64,000 bases of DNA from Candidatus Uhrbacteria bacterium (lineage in GTDB: Bacteria; Patescibacteria; ABY1; SG8-24; GWF2-40-263), in the NCBI GenBank assembly GCA_016205975.1, contig JACQSK010000021.1, forward strand, positions 1-64,000. Direction: 5' to 3'. Below the pieces are notes generated by a model, which searched no databases, had not been told where the DNA came from, and saw nothing but the letters and a program-made list of their open reading frames with translations. This document shows positions 51,952 to 60,008 of this stretch, piece after piece. Both the position numbers and the translations under genes were made by a program. How positions within the stretch are numbered: position 1 is the stretch's first letter; every line of letters begins with the position of its first letter.

Positions 51952-53079
51952 ATGACTCTCTGCCCCAAAAAAGAAATCTGCGGCTCCTGTTCCTGGTCGC
52001 ATATTCCTTACGAGAAGCAGCTGAAGGCCAAGCTCTCGGACGTGAATGGATCCCTCGCGCTGAAGGGTCTGGACCTCGTGTGCTATTCTCTCATCCCCTC
52101 GCCCAAGACCGACCATTACCGCAACCGCATGGACTTTGCGATTGACTTCCAGGGTCGCGTCGGGCTGAAGGAGAAAGGCAAGTGGTGGAAGGTCATTGAC
52201 GGCCATGCGTGCTTCCTCAGCGACGAGCGGATCGAAGCGTTGTTTCATCAGGTCAGGGCGTGGGCGCGCGCGTGCGGCTTGAGTTTTTGGGATCGCAAGG
52301 CGCACACGGGGATGCTGCGCTACGCGGTGATTCGTTGTACGTCGCTCGGAGAGACGCTGGTCACGGTGGTGACGAGCGCGCCTGAAACGCCTGCGGACGC
52401 GGAGACGTGTCGTACGGCTCTGCGCCTGCTGAACGAGACGAGCCGACCTACGACGCTCGTGTGGGCGCAAAACTCGACCATCACGGACGTCAGCTACGGC
52501 GACAACCTGGAAGTGATCGCGGGGCCGGGAGTCCTCATGGAGGAAATCGGCGGCATACACTACCGCATCAGTCCGCAGGCGTTCTTCCAGACGAACTCCT
52601 TTGCCGCGCCCATCCTCCAGAAAACCGTCCAAGAGTTTTGCGGCGACCTTTCCGAAAAAACGCTCCTGGATCTCTACTGCGGCACCGGCTTTTTTGCAAC
52701 GGCTCTCTCCTCGTCCGCCCACCGGACCATCGGCGTCGAGCTCTCCAAAGACGCCATCCTCGACGCACGGATGAACGCAGAGCTAAACGGTACAGACATC
52801 GAATACCATGACGCAAAAACGGAAGATTTCGACTGGGCCTCGTTTGGCGCGGACGTCGTGATCCTTGACCCGCCGCGCTCCGGGATGCATGATAAGGCCC
52901 TGCAAGATCTCCTGCGCATCAAACCTCCGTCCATCGTCTACGTCTCCTGCAACCCCAAAAACTTTGCGCGCGAGATGGTTCTCCTGCAAAAGACGTACCT
53001 CGTCCAAGCCATGCGCGCCATCGATCTGTTCCCTCACACGCCGCACGTGGAACTCGTAACACATCTCGTCCGTCTTTAG
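51952..53079 (+). CDS. TrmA/RlmD-family RNA (uracil-5-)-methyltransferase
   Basis: A 375-residue SAM enzyme. The N-terminal iron-sulfur cluster ligands are CPKKEICGSC (residues about 4-13) plus HACFLSD (about 85). The SAM-binding motif is LLDLYCGTGFFATAL (about 240), ILDPPRSGMH follows, and the catalytic Cys lies in VYVSCNPKNFAREM (about 325). Methylates U in rRNA or tRNA; which one cannot be told. The TRAM domain usual in RlmD is missing at the N-terminus. Confidence 0.92.
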   Translation: MTLCPKKEICGSCSWSHIPYEKQLKAKLSDVNGSLALKGLDLVCYSLIPSPKTDHYRNRMDFAIDFQGRVGLKEKGKWWKVIDGHACFLSDERIEALFHQVRAWARACGLSFWDRKAHTGMLRYAVIRCTSLGETLVTVVTSAPETPADAETCRTALRLLNETSRPTTLVWAQNSTITDVSYGDNLEVIAGPGVLMEEIGGIHYRISPQAFFQTNSFAAPILQKTVQEFCGDLSEKTLLDLYCGTGFFATALSSSAHRTIGVELSKDAILDARMNAELNGTDIEYHDAKTEDFDWASFGADVVILDPPRSGMHDKALQDLLRIKPPSIVYVSCNPKNFAREMVLLQKTYLVQAMRAIDLFPHTPHVELVTHLVRL

Positions 53080-53081
53080 CT

Positions 53082-53933
53082 ATGCCCAAGTCAGGTTTCG
53101 TTGTCATGATCGGCCGTTCGAACGTCGGGAAGTCGACGCTGCTTAATGCTCTGGTCGGTTCCAAGATTGCCATCACCACTCCCAAGCCACAAACGACGCG
53201 CCTCCCGATCCAAGGAATCGTCACGCGCGACGACGGCCAGATCGTTTTCATCGACACGCCGGGAGTCCTGAAAGGCGCGCACGACGCTCTTTCTAAAAAG
53301 CTCGGACAGATGGTGCGCGCGTCGCTGGAGCACGTGGACGTCGTCGCCTACATCGTGGACCCCACGCGCGAGATCGGCGATGAGGAACGCGAGGTCATGC
53401 GCCTTCTGGAATCCATCGACCAGCCGAAGATCCTCGTCATCAACAAAATGGATATTGACCGCAAACCGTTTTTGGATTTCTACAAAGACCTCTCGGCAAA
53501 CTTTACCCGCGCCGTGGAAGTGTCCGCCCTGCGCGGCACGCACGTCGGCTCATTGATCCAGACGATTTTCGAACTGCTGCCGGAAGGCGAGCCCTACTAC
53601 CCGGACAACCAACTCACCAACGTCCCCAATGCGTTTTGGTTGAGCGAAATCATCCGAGAAAAACTGTTCCTGCGCCTGCGCCAGGAAGTTCCCTACACGA
53701 CCCACGTTGAGGTTCAGGAGGTTGAGGAACGCGAGAACGGCATGATCTATATTGCGGCTACGATTTTTACCACCGAGGAGCGCTACAAACGGATGATCAT
53801 CGGCGCCAAGGGGGTTGGCATCAAAGAGATCGGCCAGAGCGTGCGACATGAACTGGAGCTCGCCATGGACGCAAAAGTCTTCCTCGACCTCACGGTAGAC
53901 GTGGATCCGCACTGGATGCAGCGGTTCGAGTAA
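53082..53933 (+). CDS. era: GTPase Era
   Basis: A 283-residue protein with G1 GRSNVGKST (residues about 11-19), G3 DTPG, G4 NKMD (about 124) and a C-terminal KH domain (TEERYKRMIIGAKGVGIKEIGQSVRHELE). Binds 16S rRNA near its 3' end and helps 30S maturation. It is joined to the methyltransferase gene by TAG-CT-ATG. Confidence 0.97.
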   Translation: MPKSGFVVMIGRSNVGKSTLLNALVGSKIAITTPKPQTTRLPIQGIVTRDDGQIVFIDTPGVLKGAHDALSKKLGQMVRASLEHVDVVAYIVDPTREIGDEEREVMRLLESIDQPKILVINKMDIDRKPFLDFYKDLSANFTRAVEVSALRGTHVGSLIQTIFELLPEGEPYYPDNQLTNVPNAFWLSEIIREKLFLRLRQEVPYTTHVEVQEVEERENGMIYIAATIFTTEERYKRMIIGAKGVGIKEIGQSVRHELELAMDAKVFLDLTVDVDPHWMQRFE

Positions 53934-53936
53934 ACA

Positions 53937-53968
53937 AAAACGGGACAGCCTCTAACCTCCCGTTTTTT
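53937..53968. terminator. Bidirectional terminator between era and the lipoprotein gene
   Basis: AAAACGGGA / TCCCGTTTT stem with A and T runs on both sides, so it works on both strands. The stop codon of the minus-strand lipoprotein gene (53952-53954) lies in its loop. Confidence 0.93.
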
Positions 53969-54908
53969 TGTTGATCTGCGAGACCTCGTATCCCCCGAAG
54001 CCCGCAAGGAAGCCGCTAGGACTCAGCACCTCGAGGTTCCCCTGCGAGAGCGGCGTAAGACGCAACTCCAGGAGCAGAGGGTTATCTGGATGGGCAAGGA
54101 TGGTGAAGCTCCCGAACGCGTTGCGCGCCTCGATGGTTCTCACGCGTGTGCGCACGCCGTCCACCAGAAGGGTGGTGGCGCCCCAATCCGCGTCAGCTTC
54201 AACCGTGAGAAGGTCGCCGGCTTGTTCTTGAACGGACGCATCGGATGAGGAGGCCTCGTCCGACCAGAGGCTCTTAATTTTTTCCAGATACGAGGTGAGC
54301 TTTCCGGTCGCCTCTCCAACCTGCATGAGCGACTCGTCAAACAGGCCCAGGGAAAAATGCGTTGAGCGCGTGTTCACGAGCTCGTCGTAGGCGGCTCGTG
54401 AAATCCAGATGAGCGAGGTCTTGGAGACGCCCGTGTCGCCTTCCGCCCACGTCTCTGGCAGCCCGAGCGTCGTCGCGTCCGCGAGCGCGTCGCTCCTGAG
54501 CGTCCCGCTTTGCACAGTGACCTCATACGCAGGCTCGGGCCCCTTGGGGATTTCCTCGCCGATGGCGGTCTGTCCGTACTCGGCTTCGTACGCCGCGCGC
54601 GCGGCCACGGACGCCGCCGTTTCTGTTTGCGTGGTAATGCTCCAAGCGAGGCCGACCGACGAACCCGGAATCCACTCGGTGACAGAGATCTGTCTGTCCT
54701 GCGTCTGTGCGCCCAGGAACCCCACGAGCGCCCCGCCCAGGCCAAGCACGGTCGGACGCAGGACGATCTCGCTGCCCGCGGTAAGCGTCAGCGACGCGGA
54801 GGCTTCCTCCGGCGTGAGACTCGACGCGACCGTCGAAGAACACCCAACCCCTAAGAGGGCCAGGCTCAACGCTCCGATGATTGACGTGTGTCTCAGGGAG
54901 AGGGTCAT
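53952..54908 (-). CDS. Lipoprotein, unknown function
   Basis: A 318-residue protein with a lipoprotein signal (LALLGVGC, Cys about residue 23) and a Ser/Thr-rich mature start. The rest is soluble and mixed alpha/beta; no family recognised. The frame is open to 55028, but 54908 gives the lipobox at the right distance and an AGCTATG context. It follows the thioredoxin-like gene by 14 bases. Confidence 0.75.
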   Translation of the reverse strand: MTLSLRHTSIIGALSLALLGVGCSSTVASSLTPEEASASLTLTAGSEIVLRPTVLGLGGALVGFLGAQTQDRQISVTEWIPGSSVGLAWSITTQTETAASVAARAAYEAEYGQTAIGEEIPKGPEPAYEVTVQSGTLRSDALADATTLGLPETWAEGDTGVSKTSLIWISRAAYDELVNTRSTHFSLGLFDESLMQVGEATGKLTSYLEKIKSLWSDEASSSDASVQEQAGDLLTVEADADWGATTLLVDGVRTRVRTIEARNAFGSFTILAHPDNPLLLELRLTPLSQGNLEVLSPSGFLAGFGGYEVSQINKKTGG

Positions 54909-54922
54909 AGCTAGAGAGATTT

Positions 54923-55183
54923 CTAGAGCGGCTTTCCCGCGGCCCACTCGCGCAGGCGCGCTTCGTCCGTGGCTCCGCAGATAAATTGTTTGGACGCGTC
55001 GTTCCAAAAAAATGGCACGCCGCCGCACTTGCCGCCGTCGGCTTTCTCCAGGAGCGCGGCGTTCTCCTCATGGTGCCAGGTCTCGCGCTTCTCAATCACG
55101 ATCCCCTCCCCGATCAGTTTATCCACAACTGGCATCATGTGATGGCAGTGCGGACACTCTTCTCCGTAGTAGAAATACAGCAT
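54923..55183 (-). CDS. Small thioredoxin/glutaredoxin-like protein
   Basis: An 86-residue protein: MLYFYYGEECPHCHHMMPVV carries a CPHC redox motif (residues 10-13) after a first beta strand, and GGVPFFW supplies the cis-Pro loop, followed by an extra Cys (FICG). A thiol-disulfide exchange role is expected. No signal peptide, so cytoplasmic. The start 55183 is supported by the TAAGAT box eight bases upstream; the alternative 55201 would overlap it. Confidence 0.8.
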   Translation of the reverse strand: MLYFYYGEECPHCHHMMPVVDKLIGEGIVIEKRETWHHEENAALLEKADGGKCGGVPFFWNDASKQFICGATDEARLREWAAGKPL

Positions 55184-55200
55184 ATGGTAGAATCTTATCA
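55184..55200. promoter_or_regulatory. Overlapping divergent extended -10 promoters
   Basis: Plus strand TG-G-TAGAAT (55185-55193) serves the FecR-like gene at 55200; minus strand TG-A-TAAGAT (55200-55192) serves the thioredoxin-like gene at 55183. The two hexamers share bases 55192-55193, and the whole intergenic gap is 16 bp. Both mRNAs should start at or beside their start codons. Confidence 0.7.
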
Positions 55201-55796
55201 TGCCGCTGCGCCTTCTCACAATCGCGTTGTTTCTTCTGGTGATGAGCCTGCTCGTGCTCGAACGTTTTTCTGGTCCGCCGACGTTTCCCGTCACAGTCGT
55301 ACGCGTCGACCAGGAAAGCAACTACCACACGGGCGAGTCGCTGACGCGCGGCGAGATCGTAACGACCGCCGAGGGCTATCTGGAAATCACGATCGGAGAG
55401 GACACACGCATCTTCCTGTCCAAGAATACGCAGATCGAACTCCAGCGCCTCTTTGAAGACGAAGTCGTCATCAAACTGACGAAGGGCCGCATCGTCGTGG
55501 ACACGCAAGCAGACACGCCTGTCAGGATTCGTACCAACAGGACACAGCATCTCGTCCACAAGAGCTCTGCGTCTTTTGTGAACTACGACTTCCTGCAAAC
55601 CGTCCACGTCTTTCCTCTGACCGATACCGTACAAACAACCATCGGCGACGAGAACCTGATCACGCCGCTCCCGCTTGCGATCTACGAGACCGAGCCCCTG
55701 CGCTACGAGGCGATCACGATGAACCTGGCCGCGAGCGATGCCAAAGACTTCTACGTCTGGGCAGGCGTTTTGACGGATGAGGTAAGCCTGCGGTAA
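55200..55796 (+). CDS. FecR-like domain protein with N-terminal anchor
   Basis: A 198-residue protein with one N-terminal transmembrane helix (about residues 4-20) and a beta-rich domain resembling the FecR fold (GESLTRGEIVTTAEGYLEITIGEDTRIFLSKNTQIEL, LTKGRIVVDT). Outside-facing by the positive-inside rule. FecR proteins usually work with an ECF sigma factor, but none is nearby, so this is probably a structural use of the fold. Confidence 0.7.
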   Translation: MPLRLLTIALFLLVMSLLVLERFSGPPTFPVTVVRVDQESNYHTGESLTRGEIVTTAEGYLEITIGEDTRIFLSKNTQIELQRLFEDEVVIKLTKGRIVVDTQADTPVRIRTNRTQHLVHKSSASFVNYDFLQTVHVFPLTDTVQTTIGDENLITPLPLAIYETEPLRYEAITMNLAASDAKDFYVWAGVLTDEVSLR

Positions 55797-55799
55797 GCT
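55770..55799 (+). promoter_or_regulatory. Possible promoter of the HAD hydrolase gene
   Basis: TTGACG (55770-55775), 18-nt spacer, TAAGCT (55794-55799), overlapping the end of the FecR-like gene. Weak -10, tentative. Confidence 0.4.
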
Positions 55800-55815
55800 C
55801 AGCTCGCCTTTTGGC

Positions 55816-55821
55816 AGGGAG
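55816..55821 (+). promoter_or_regulatory. Shine-Dalgarno deciding a TTG start
   Basis: AGGGAG five bases before TTG 55827. There is no ATG nearby in this frame until residue 17, so the SD supports the TTG start. Confidence 0.7.
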
Positions 55822-55826
55822 ACATC

Positions 55827-56705
55827 TTGTCCTACATCGCAGATCACGCACCGTCATTCGCTCACGCTCTCCGGATGATTTCCGCAGGTACGGTCGACAT
55901 CGTCAGCCGGCTGCCCCTGTTGGAGCTGGAGGCTCGAGCCGGTCTGGTCAAAGCGGGCCTGTTCGACTTCGACGGCACCTTGCACGCGGGCAACACGTGG
56001 GCCTCGGTCTGTAGTCGGCTGCCGGATCCGCAGCGGAATCAGGAAGCGGAGATCAGAAAATGGTACTGGTCGCAGGTCCACAACGGGCGCCCGCAAACCT
56101 CACTGGAGGATCCGGACTGGTTCCACAGCCACATGCCGTTTGAGAACCAGGCCGTTGTCGACGGCGCATGGGTGGCGAGCGATGTGCATGCGTTCGTCCA
56201 GGCAGGCTTCATGCGCGAGGATTTCACGCGGGTCGCGCTGGAGCTCGGCGAGCGGGAGGGAGCCGTGCCCCTCTTGCGCCTGATGGGTGAGCGAGCGATC
56301 ATCACCTTCGGCCTTGAACCTGTCGCACTGGACTGGCTGAAGGCTCACAAGGTTCGGGCGGCCGTGGCAGGCACGCGCCTCCTGTTCGATGAGCGCGGCC
56401 GCCTCACGGGACACCATCCCAACGTCGTGGCCAGTTCCACCAAGGCCTCAGCGGCCAAGCGGTTCCGCGAGCTTACGGGATTCGAGGAGCGGGAGCTCCT
56501 CGTCTTGGGCGATGCCGTGACGGATGTCCACATGATGACGGAAGGGACCTTCAATGTCCTCCTCGTCCCGCGCCGCGAGCTCGACCGCAAGCTGCAGGAC
56601 TACCGAGAGAACAATCTCGAGTCCATGTGGGATCGACTGAGTGCGATCGTCGTGAGCGACTCGCTCGTGCCGCTAGAACGTTTCTTGTTCCTGGCGCGCG
56701 CCTAA
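55827..56705 (+). CDS. HAD-superfamily hydrolase
   Basis: A 292-residue protein with HAD motif I FDFDGTLH (about residues 46-53), motif III Lys region (KASAAKRF) and motif IV LGDAVTDVHMM (about 230), with a helical cap in between. The order resembles HAD-IB (SerB-like) phosphatases. Natural substrate unknown. It is a single-gene unit with a Shine-Dalgarno and TTG start, and its own terminator. The N-terminal 40 residues are not part of the HAD fold. Confidence 0.85.
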   Translation: MSYIADHAPSFAHALRMISAGTVDIVSRLPLLELEARAGLVKAGLFDFDGTLHAGNTWASVCSRLPDPQRNQEAEIRKWYWSQVHNGRPQTSLEDPDWFHSHMPFENQAVVDGAWVASDVHAFVQAGFMREDFTRVALELGEREGAVPLLRLMGERAIITFGLEPVALDWLKAHKVRAAVAGTRLLFDERGRLTGHHPNVVASSTKASAAKRFRELTGFEERELLVLGDAVTDVHMMTEGTFNVLLVPRRELDRKLQDYRENNLESMWDRLSAIVVSDSLVPLERFLFLARA

Positions 56706-56716
56706 GGAGAAACGCC

Positions 56717-56751
56717 AAACCGCCCCTCGGTAAACTTGGGACGGTTTTTTT
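56717..56751 (+). terminator. Terminator of the HAD hydrolase gene
   Basis: AAACCG-C-CC / GG-A-CGGTT stem, loop of about 12 nt, run of seven T. It also lies just beyond the mnmA stop on the other strand, where its tail is weak. Confidence 0.85.
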
Positions 56752-56760
56752 GTACTCGTA

Positions 56761-57885
56761 TTACTTGATAATGCCGCCGCCCAAAACAACCTCGCCATCG
56801 TAAAACACGACAGACTGGCCTGGCGTCACGGCACGCTGGGGCTCGTCAAACACAACCGCGACGGCGCGAGCGTTTACCTGAGTGATCGTGCAGGACTGAA
56901 GCGGCTGGCGATAACGGATCCTCGCCTGGCACGCGCGCGGCGCCGTGGGGGATTGAAACCAATTGAGCTGCGAGGCTCTGAGCTCACGCTTGAATAAGGC
57001 CGGATGAAAGTTACTCCCCACGACGAGTTCTTTTGTCGCGGGCCGCTTGTCCACGACATAGTAAGGCTCTCCCCCGCCAATCCTGAGTCCATGGCGCTGG
57101 CCGATCGTGTAGAACGCCAGTCCCTCATGGACGCCAACGAGCTTCCCGTCCGTGGTCACGATGTTCCCCGGGTCCTTAGGGATGCGCTCCTGGAGGAACG
57201 CGCGCATCTCAACCTCGCCCACGAAACAGATCCCCGTGGAGTCTTTTTTCCCCGCGACCGAGAGCCCTGCCTGTCGCGCCCGCTCGCGCACCTCGGGCTT
57301 CCGCATCTCTCCCACGGGAAACAACACGCGCGCGAGCACCTCGGGCTTGATCGCCCAGAGGAAATACGACTGGTCTTTATTCTTGTCCGATCCTGCCAAG
57401 AGCTGGCCGCCCTGCACGCGCGCGTAGTGCCCCGTTGCGACGAACGCGCACCCCAGCCGATCGGCCTCCTGGACAAACCGATCGAACTTGATGGACTTGT
57501 TGCACAGCACGTCCGGGTTAGGCGTCCGACCGGCTTGAAACTCCTCAAACATGTTCTCGACGACCCGGGCTCGATACTCCTTCTCAAAATCGAACGTCAC
57601 AAACGGAATGTCGAGCTTAGCCGCCACGCGCGCAGCGTCGCGCCGTTCCGCCTTCCAGTCGCACTCCGTGAACGCTTCATCCGCATCAGTCGCTGCTTCC
57701 ACCTGGGGGACTTTTTTTCGTATATACGAATTTTTGTCCCCCTGCCCGTCCCTGTCGTTCACGCCTCCCGACCAATTCTTCATGAACGCGCCAATCACCT
57801 CGTAGCCTGCCTCCAACAACAAAACCGCGGACACCGATGAATCCACGCCTCCTGACATACCGAGAAGAACTTTTTTCTTTGTCAT
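56761..57885 (-). CDS. mnmA: tRNA 2-thiouridylase MnmA
   Basis: A 374-residue enzyme: PP-loop LLGMSGGVDSSVSAVLL (about residues 6-22), first catalytic Cys in NPDVLCNKSIKFD (about 131) and second in STGICFVGE (about 220), plus the C-terminal beta barrel. It thiolates U34 of tRNA-Lys, -Glu and -Gln. Residues 40-75 hold a Lys/Asp-rich insert (RDGQGDKNSYIRKKVPQVEAATDADEAF) not usual in the family. Overlaps the HD gene by four bases. Confidence 0.96.
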   Translation of the reverse strand: MTKKKVLLGMSGGVDSSVSAVLLLEAGYEVIGAFMKNWSGGVNDRDGQGDKNSYIRKKVPQVEAATDADEAFTECDWKAERRDAARVAAKLDIPFVTFDFEKEYRARVVENMFEEFQAGRTPNPDVLCNKSIKFDRFVQEADRLGCAFVATGHYARVQGGQLLAGSDKNKDQSYFLWAIKPEVLARVLFPVGEMRKPEVRERARQAGLSVAGKKDSTGICFVGEVEMRAFLQERIPKDPGNIVTTDGKLVGVHEGLAFYTIGQRHGLRIGGGEPYYVVDKRPATKELVVGSNFHPALFKRELRASQLNWFQSPTAPRACQARIRYRQPLQSCTITQVNARAVAVVFDEPQRAVTPGQSVVFYDGEVVLGGGIIK

Positions 57886-59192
57886 GTTCCCTTTTCACGC
57901 AGGGCAAGCTCTAACTTCTGTACCTCTTCCCTGAGTACGAAGACGTCCACGAAGCCGAGTTTCTCGTTGTACTTCATCAGCAAGTCCGAGTACTCCATCA
58001 TGGGCACCAAGCGCGCGCCGCCGAGAATCTTTTTTTCCACGAACAAGTCGTGCGACGCATCTGACCCAAGGCTGGTCAGCTCTTTTCCTGCGCGGTGCGT
58101 GAACCAGCCGATCTCGTGCGACTCGCAGAGCTGTCGGATGCGCTCCAGCGTCTGTTGATCCTCGGGAACGTTTTCTTGCAGACGCAAGATGCGCCGAGCC
58201 GGCAGGCGCGACATGAGATGGCGCGACCAATAATTTTTTTCGTCGCGCGCGGCGGTGAACAGTTGCTCGATGACCGCGCCGTCATGAAGCGCGGCATAGG
58301 CGTGAGGATCGGTGGGGACCACAAGCGGAATCTCACGCGTTGCGATCGCTTGTTCAAGAGCATAAATGAACCCCGCCTTCGTCTTGTGAAAATACACTTG
58401 ATCGAACATGTGATAGCGCGCAAGCAGGAACGCCTCGAACGCGCGTACGCCGTTTTCCGCCAGCGTCAGGACGAACGCGCCCTCGCGCTCGTGCGCGCTC
58501 ATGCTGGAGATGAGCCAGTCGATGTCGTACGCGCCGTAGGCGACACCGCAAAAATAGCTGTCGCGAAGAAGATAGTCCATCCGATCCGCGTCCACCTCTC
58601 CCGTAATGAGCTGCCTCATGAGCGCATGCAGCGACGGCACGCGGTCCTCGATCTGACGCATCCACATGGACGGCATGACGCCCGCATGGATCAGGGAACC
58701 GATATCCTGCGCAAGCGACGCGTCGAGGACTCCCTCCTGCGCCATGGCCTGCAAAAGCAGCACGCTGTAATCCTCATGACGGGCTTGCCGATCGGAGGCA
58801 TCGCTCCACCAGAACCAATCCATCGGAAGCGCGCGGCGCGCAGGGAAAATGCTCTCACACTCATGCGAAAACGGGCCGTGGCCGATGTCGTGCAGGAGTC
58901 CCGCCAGCCGTAAGCGTCGGCGCAGGAGATCGATTTCTTCCGCCGTCAGCCTCTCGACGATCGCCCTCGTGCCTTCGATCACCTTGCCGAACAGCCGTCC
59001 GGCTACATGCATCGCGCCCAGGCCATGCATGAACCTCGTGTGCACCGCGCCCGGGTAAACGTAGGTCTGCAAAAAAGACAGCTGTGAAATGAAACGCAGC
59101 CGCTGGAAAAACGGATGATCGATAATCTGCCGCTCGAATGCATCAAACGCGATCCGTTTGTGAATGGGATCGCGAAGCTCGTAGGGGTGCAT
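57882..59192 (-). CDS. HD-domain phosphohydrolase (dGTPase/SAMHD1-like)
   Basis: A 436-residue protein with HTRFMHGLGAMHVAG (about residues 51-65), the metal-binding HD in LLHDIGHGPFSHECE (about 96-110) and a downstream DYLLRDSYFCGVAYGAYD (about 208), matching the SAMHD1/dGTPase group. Its job may be dNTP control or hydrolysis of another nucleotide. A TAGGAT box overlaps the uppP stop upstream (59207-59212) and might be its own promoter. Confidence 0.88.
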   Translation of the reverse strand: MHPYELRDPIHKRIAFDAFERQIIDHPFFQRLRFISQLSFLQTYVYPGAVHTRFMHGLGAMHVAGRLFGKVIEGTRAIVERLTAEEIDLLRRRLRLAGLLHDIGHGPFSHECESIFPARRALPMDWFWWSDASDRQARHEDYSVLLLQAMAQEGVLDASLAQDIGSLIHAGVMPSMWMRQIEDRVPSLHALMRQLITGEVDADRMDYLLRDSYFCGVAYGAYDIDWLISSMSAHEREGAFVLTLAENGVRAFEAFLLARYHMFDQVYFHKTKAGFIYALEQAIATREIPLVVPTDPHAYAALHDGAVIEQLFTAARDEKNYWSRHLMSRLPARRILRLQENVPEDQQTLERIRQLCESHEIGWFTHRAGKELTSLGSDASHDLFVEKKILGGARLVPMMEYSDLLMKYNEKLGFVDVFVLREEVQKLELALREKGT

Positions 59193-59204
59193 AGTTGGAC
59201 TGGC

Positions 59205-59999
59205 CTATCCTAGCAGCAGGATCAAAAATCCGACAAGGACGCGGAAGACGGCGACCTCTGAGAAGCTGTAACGCTTCAGGAACGCGAGCAGGAGCTTGAT
59301 GGTCAAGAGCGCGGTGAAAAAAGCCGCGAGGAAACCGACCACGAGCGGCTGGATCGCGATCACGACAGACCCGTCCAAAATCGCCAGCAGTTTGTACAGT
59401 CCGGCGGCGGCCGTGGCCGGGAGCGCGAGGAGAAAAGAAAACCGCGCGGCCGTCTCGCGAGACAGGCCCAAAAAAAGTCCGCTGGTAATCGTGATGCCTG
59501 AGCGCGACGTCCCTGGGATGAGCGCGATCGCCTGCGAGAGTCCGACGAGAAACATCTGCTTGGGGCTCACGCTTGTAACCGCGTCCTTTGGGCGCTTGGC
59601 CCTACGGTCGGCCAGGTAGAGCACGGTTCCCCAGATGATGAACGACCAGGCCACTACTTCGGTCGAACGCAGAGGTCCCTCGATGACGTCTTTCAGCGCA
59701 TAGCCGATCACGAGCACGGGGATCGTCGATAGCACGATCCACACGCCCAGTCGGCGCCAGCGCCCGCTGCCCTCCTGCCTGGGAGCGCGAAAGGCACCGA
59801 CGATCGCCGCGACTTCGCTCCAGAGCGCGACGATCACGGCTGTGAGCGTGGCCAGATGCATGAACGCATCAAACGCCAGATCCTGCACGGGCCAACCGAG
59901 CGCCTCCGGCACTAAAATCAAAAACCCCGAACTCGAAATCGGAAGGAACTCCGTGATGCCTTGAACGATGCCAAGGGTGAGGGCCTGAAACATGGTCAT
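59205..59999 (-). CDS. uppP: Undecaprenyl-diphosphatase UppP (BacA)
   Basis: A 264-residue integral membrane phosphatase with the two catalytic motifs: GITEFLPISSSGFLIL (about residues 15-30, E and SSS) and PGTSRSGITIT (about 160-170). It recycles the lipid carrier used by MurJ-dependent wall synthesis and by the polysaccharide operon. A second ATG at 59993 is possible; 59999 has TATG context. Confidence 0.96.
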   Translation of the reverse strand: MTMFQALTLGIVQGITEFLPISSSGFLILVPEALGWPVQDLAFDAFMHLATLTAVIVALWSEVAAIVGAFRAPRQEGSGRWRRLGVWIVLSTIPVLVIGYALKDVIEGPLRSTEVVAWSFIIWGTVLYLADRRAKRPKDAVTSVSPKQMFLVGLSQAIALIPGTSRSGITITSGLFLGLSRETAARFSFLLALPATAAAGLYKLLAILDGSVVIAIQPLVVGFLAAFFTALLTIKLLLAFLKRYSFSEVAVFRVLVGFLILLLG

Positions 60000-60008
60000 A
60001 CGCGTCTC

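Noticed and set aside
56717..56751. Strong terminator for mnmA on the minus strand
   Set aside because: In that direction the stem is followed by TTTGGCG rather than a T run, so it is counted only for the HAD gene.
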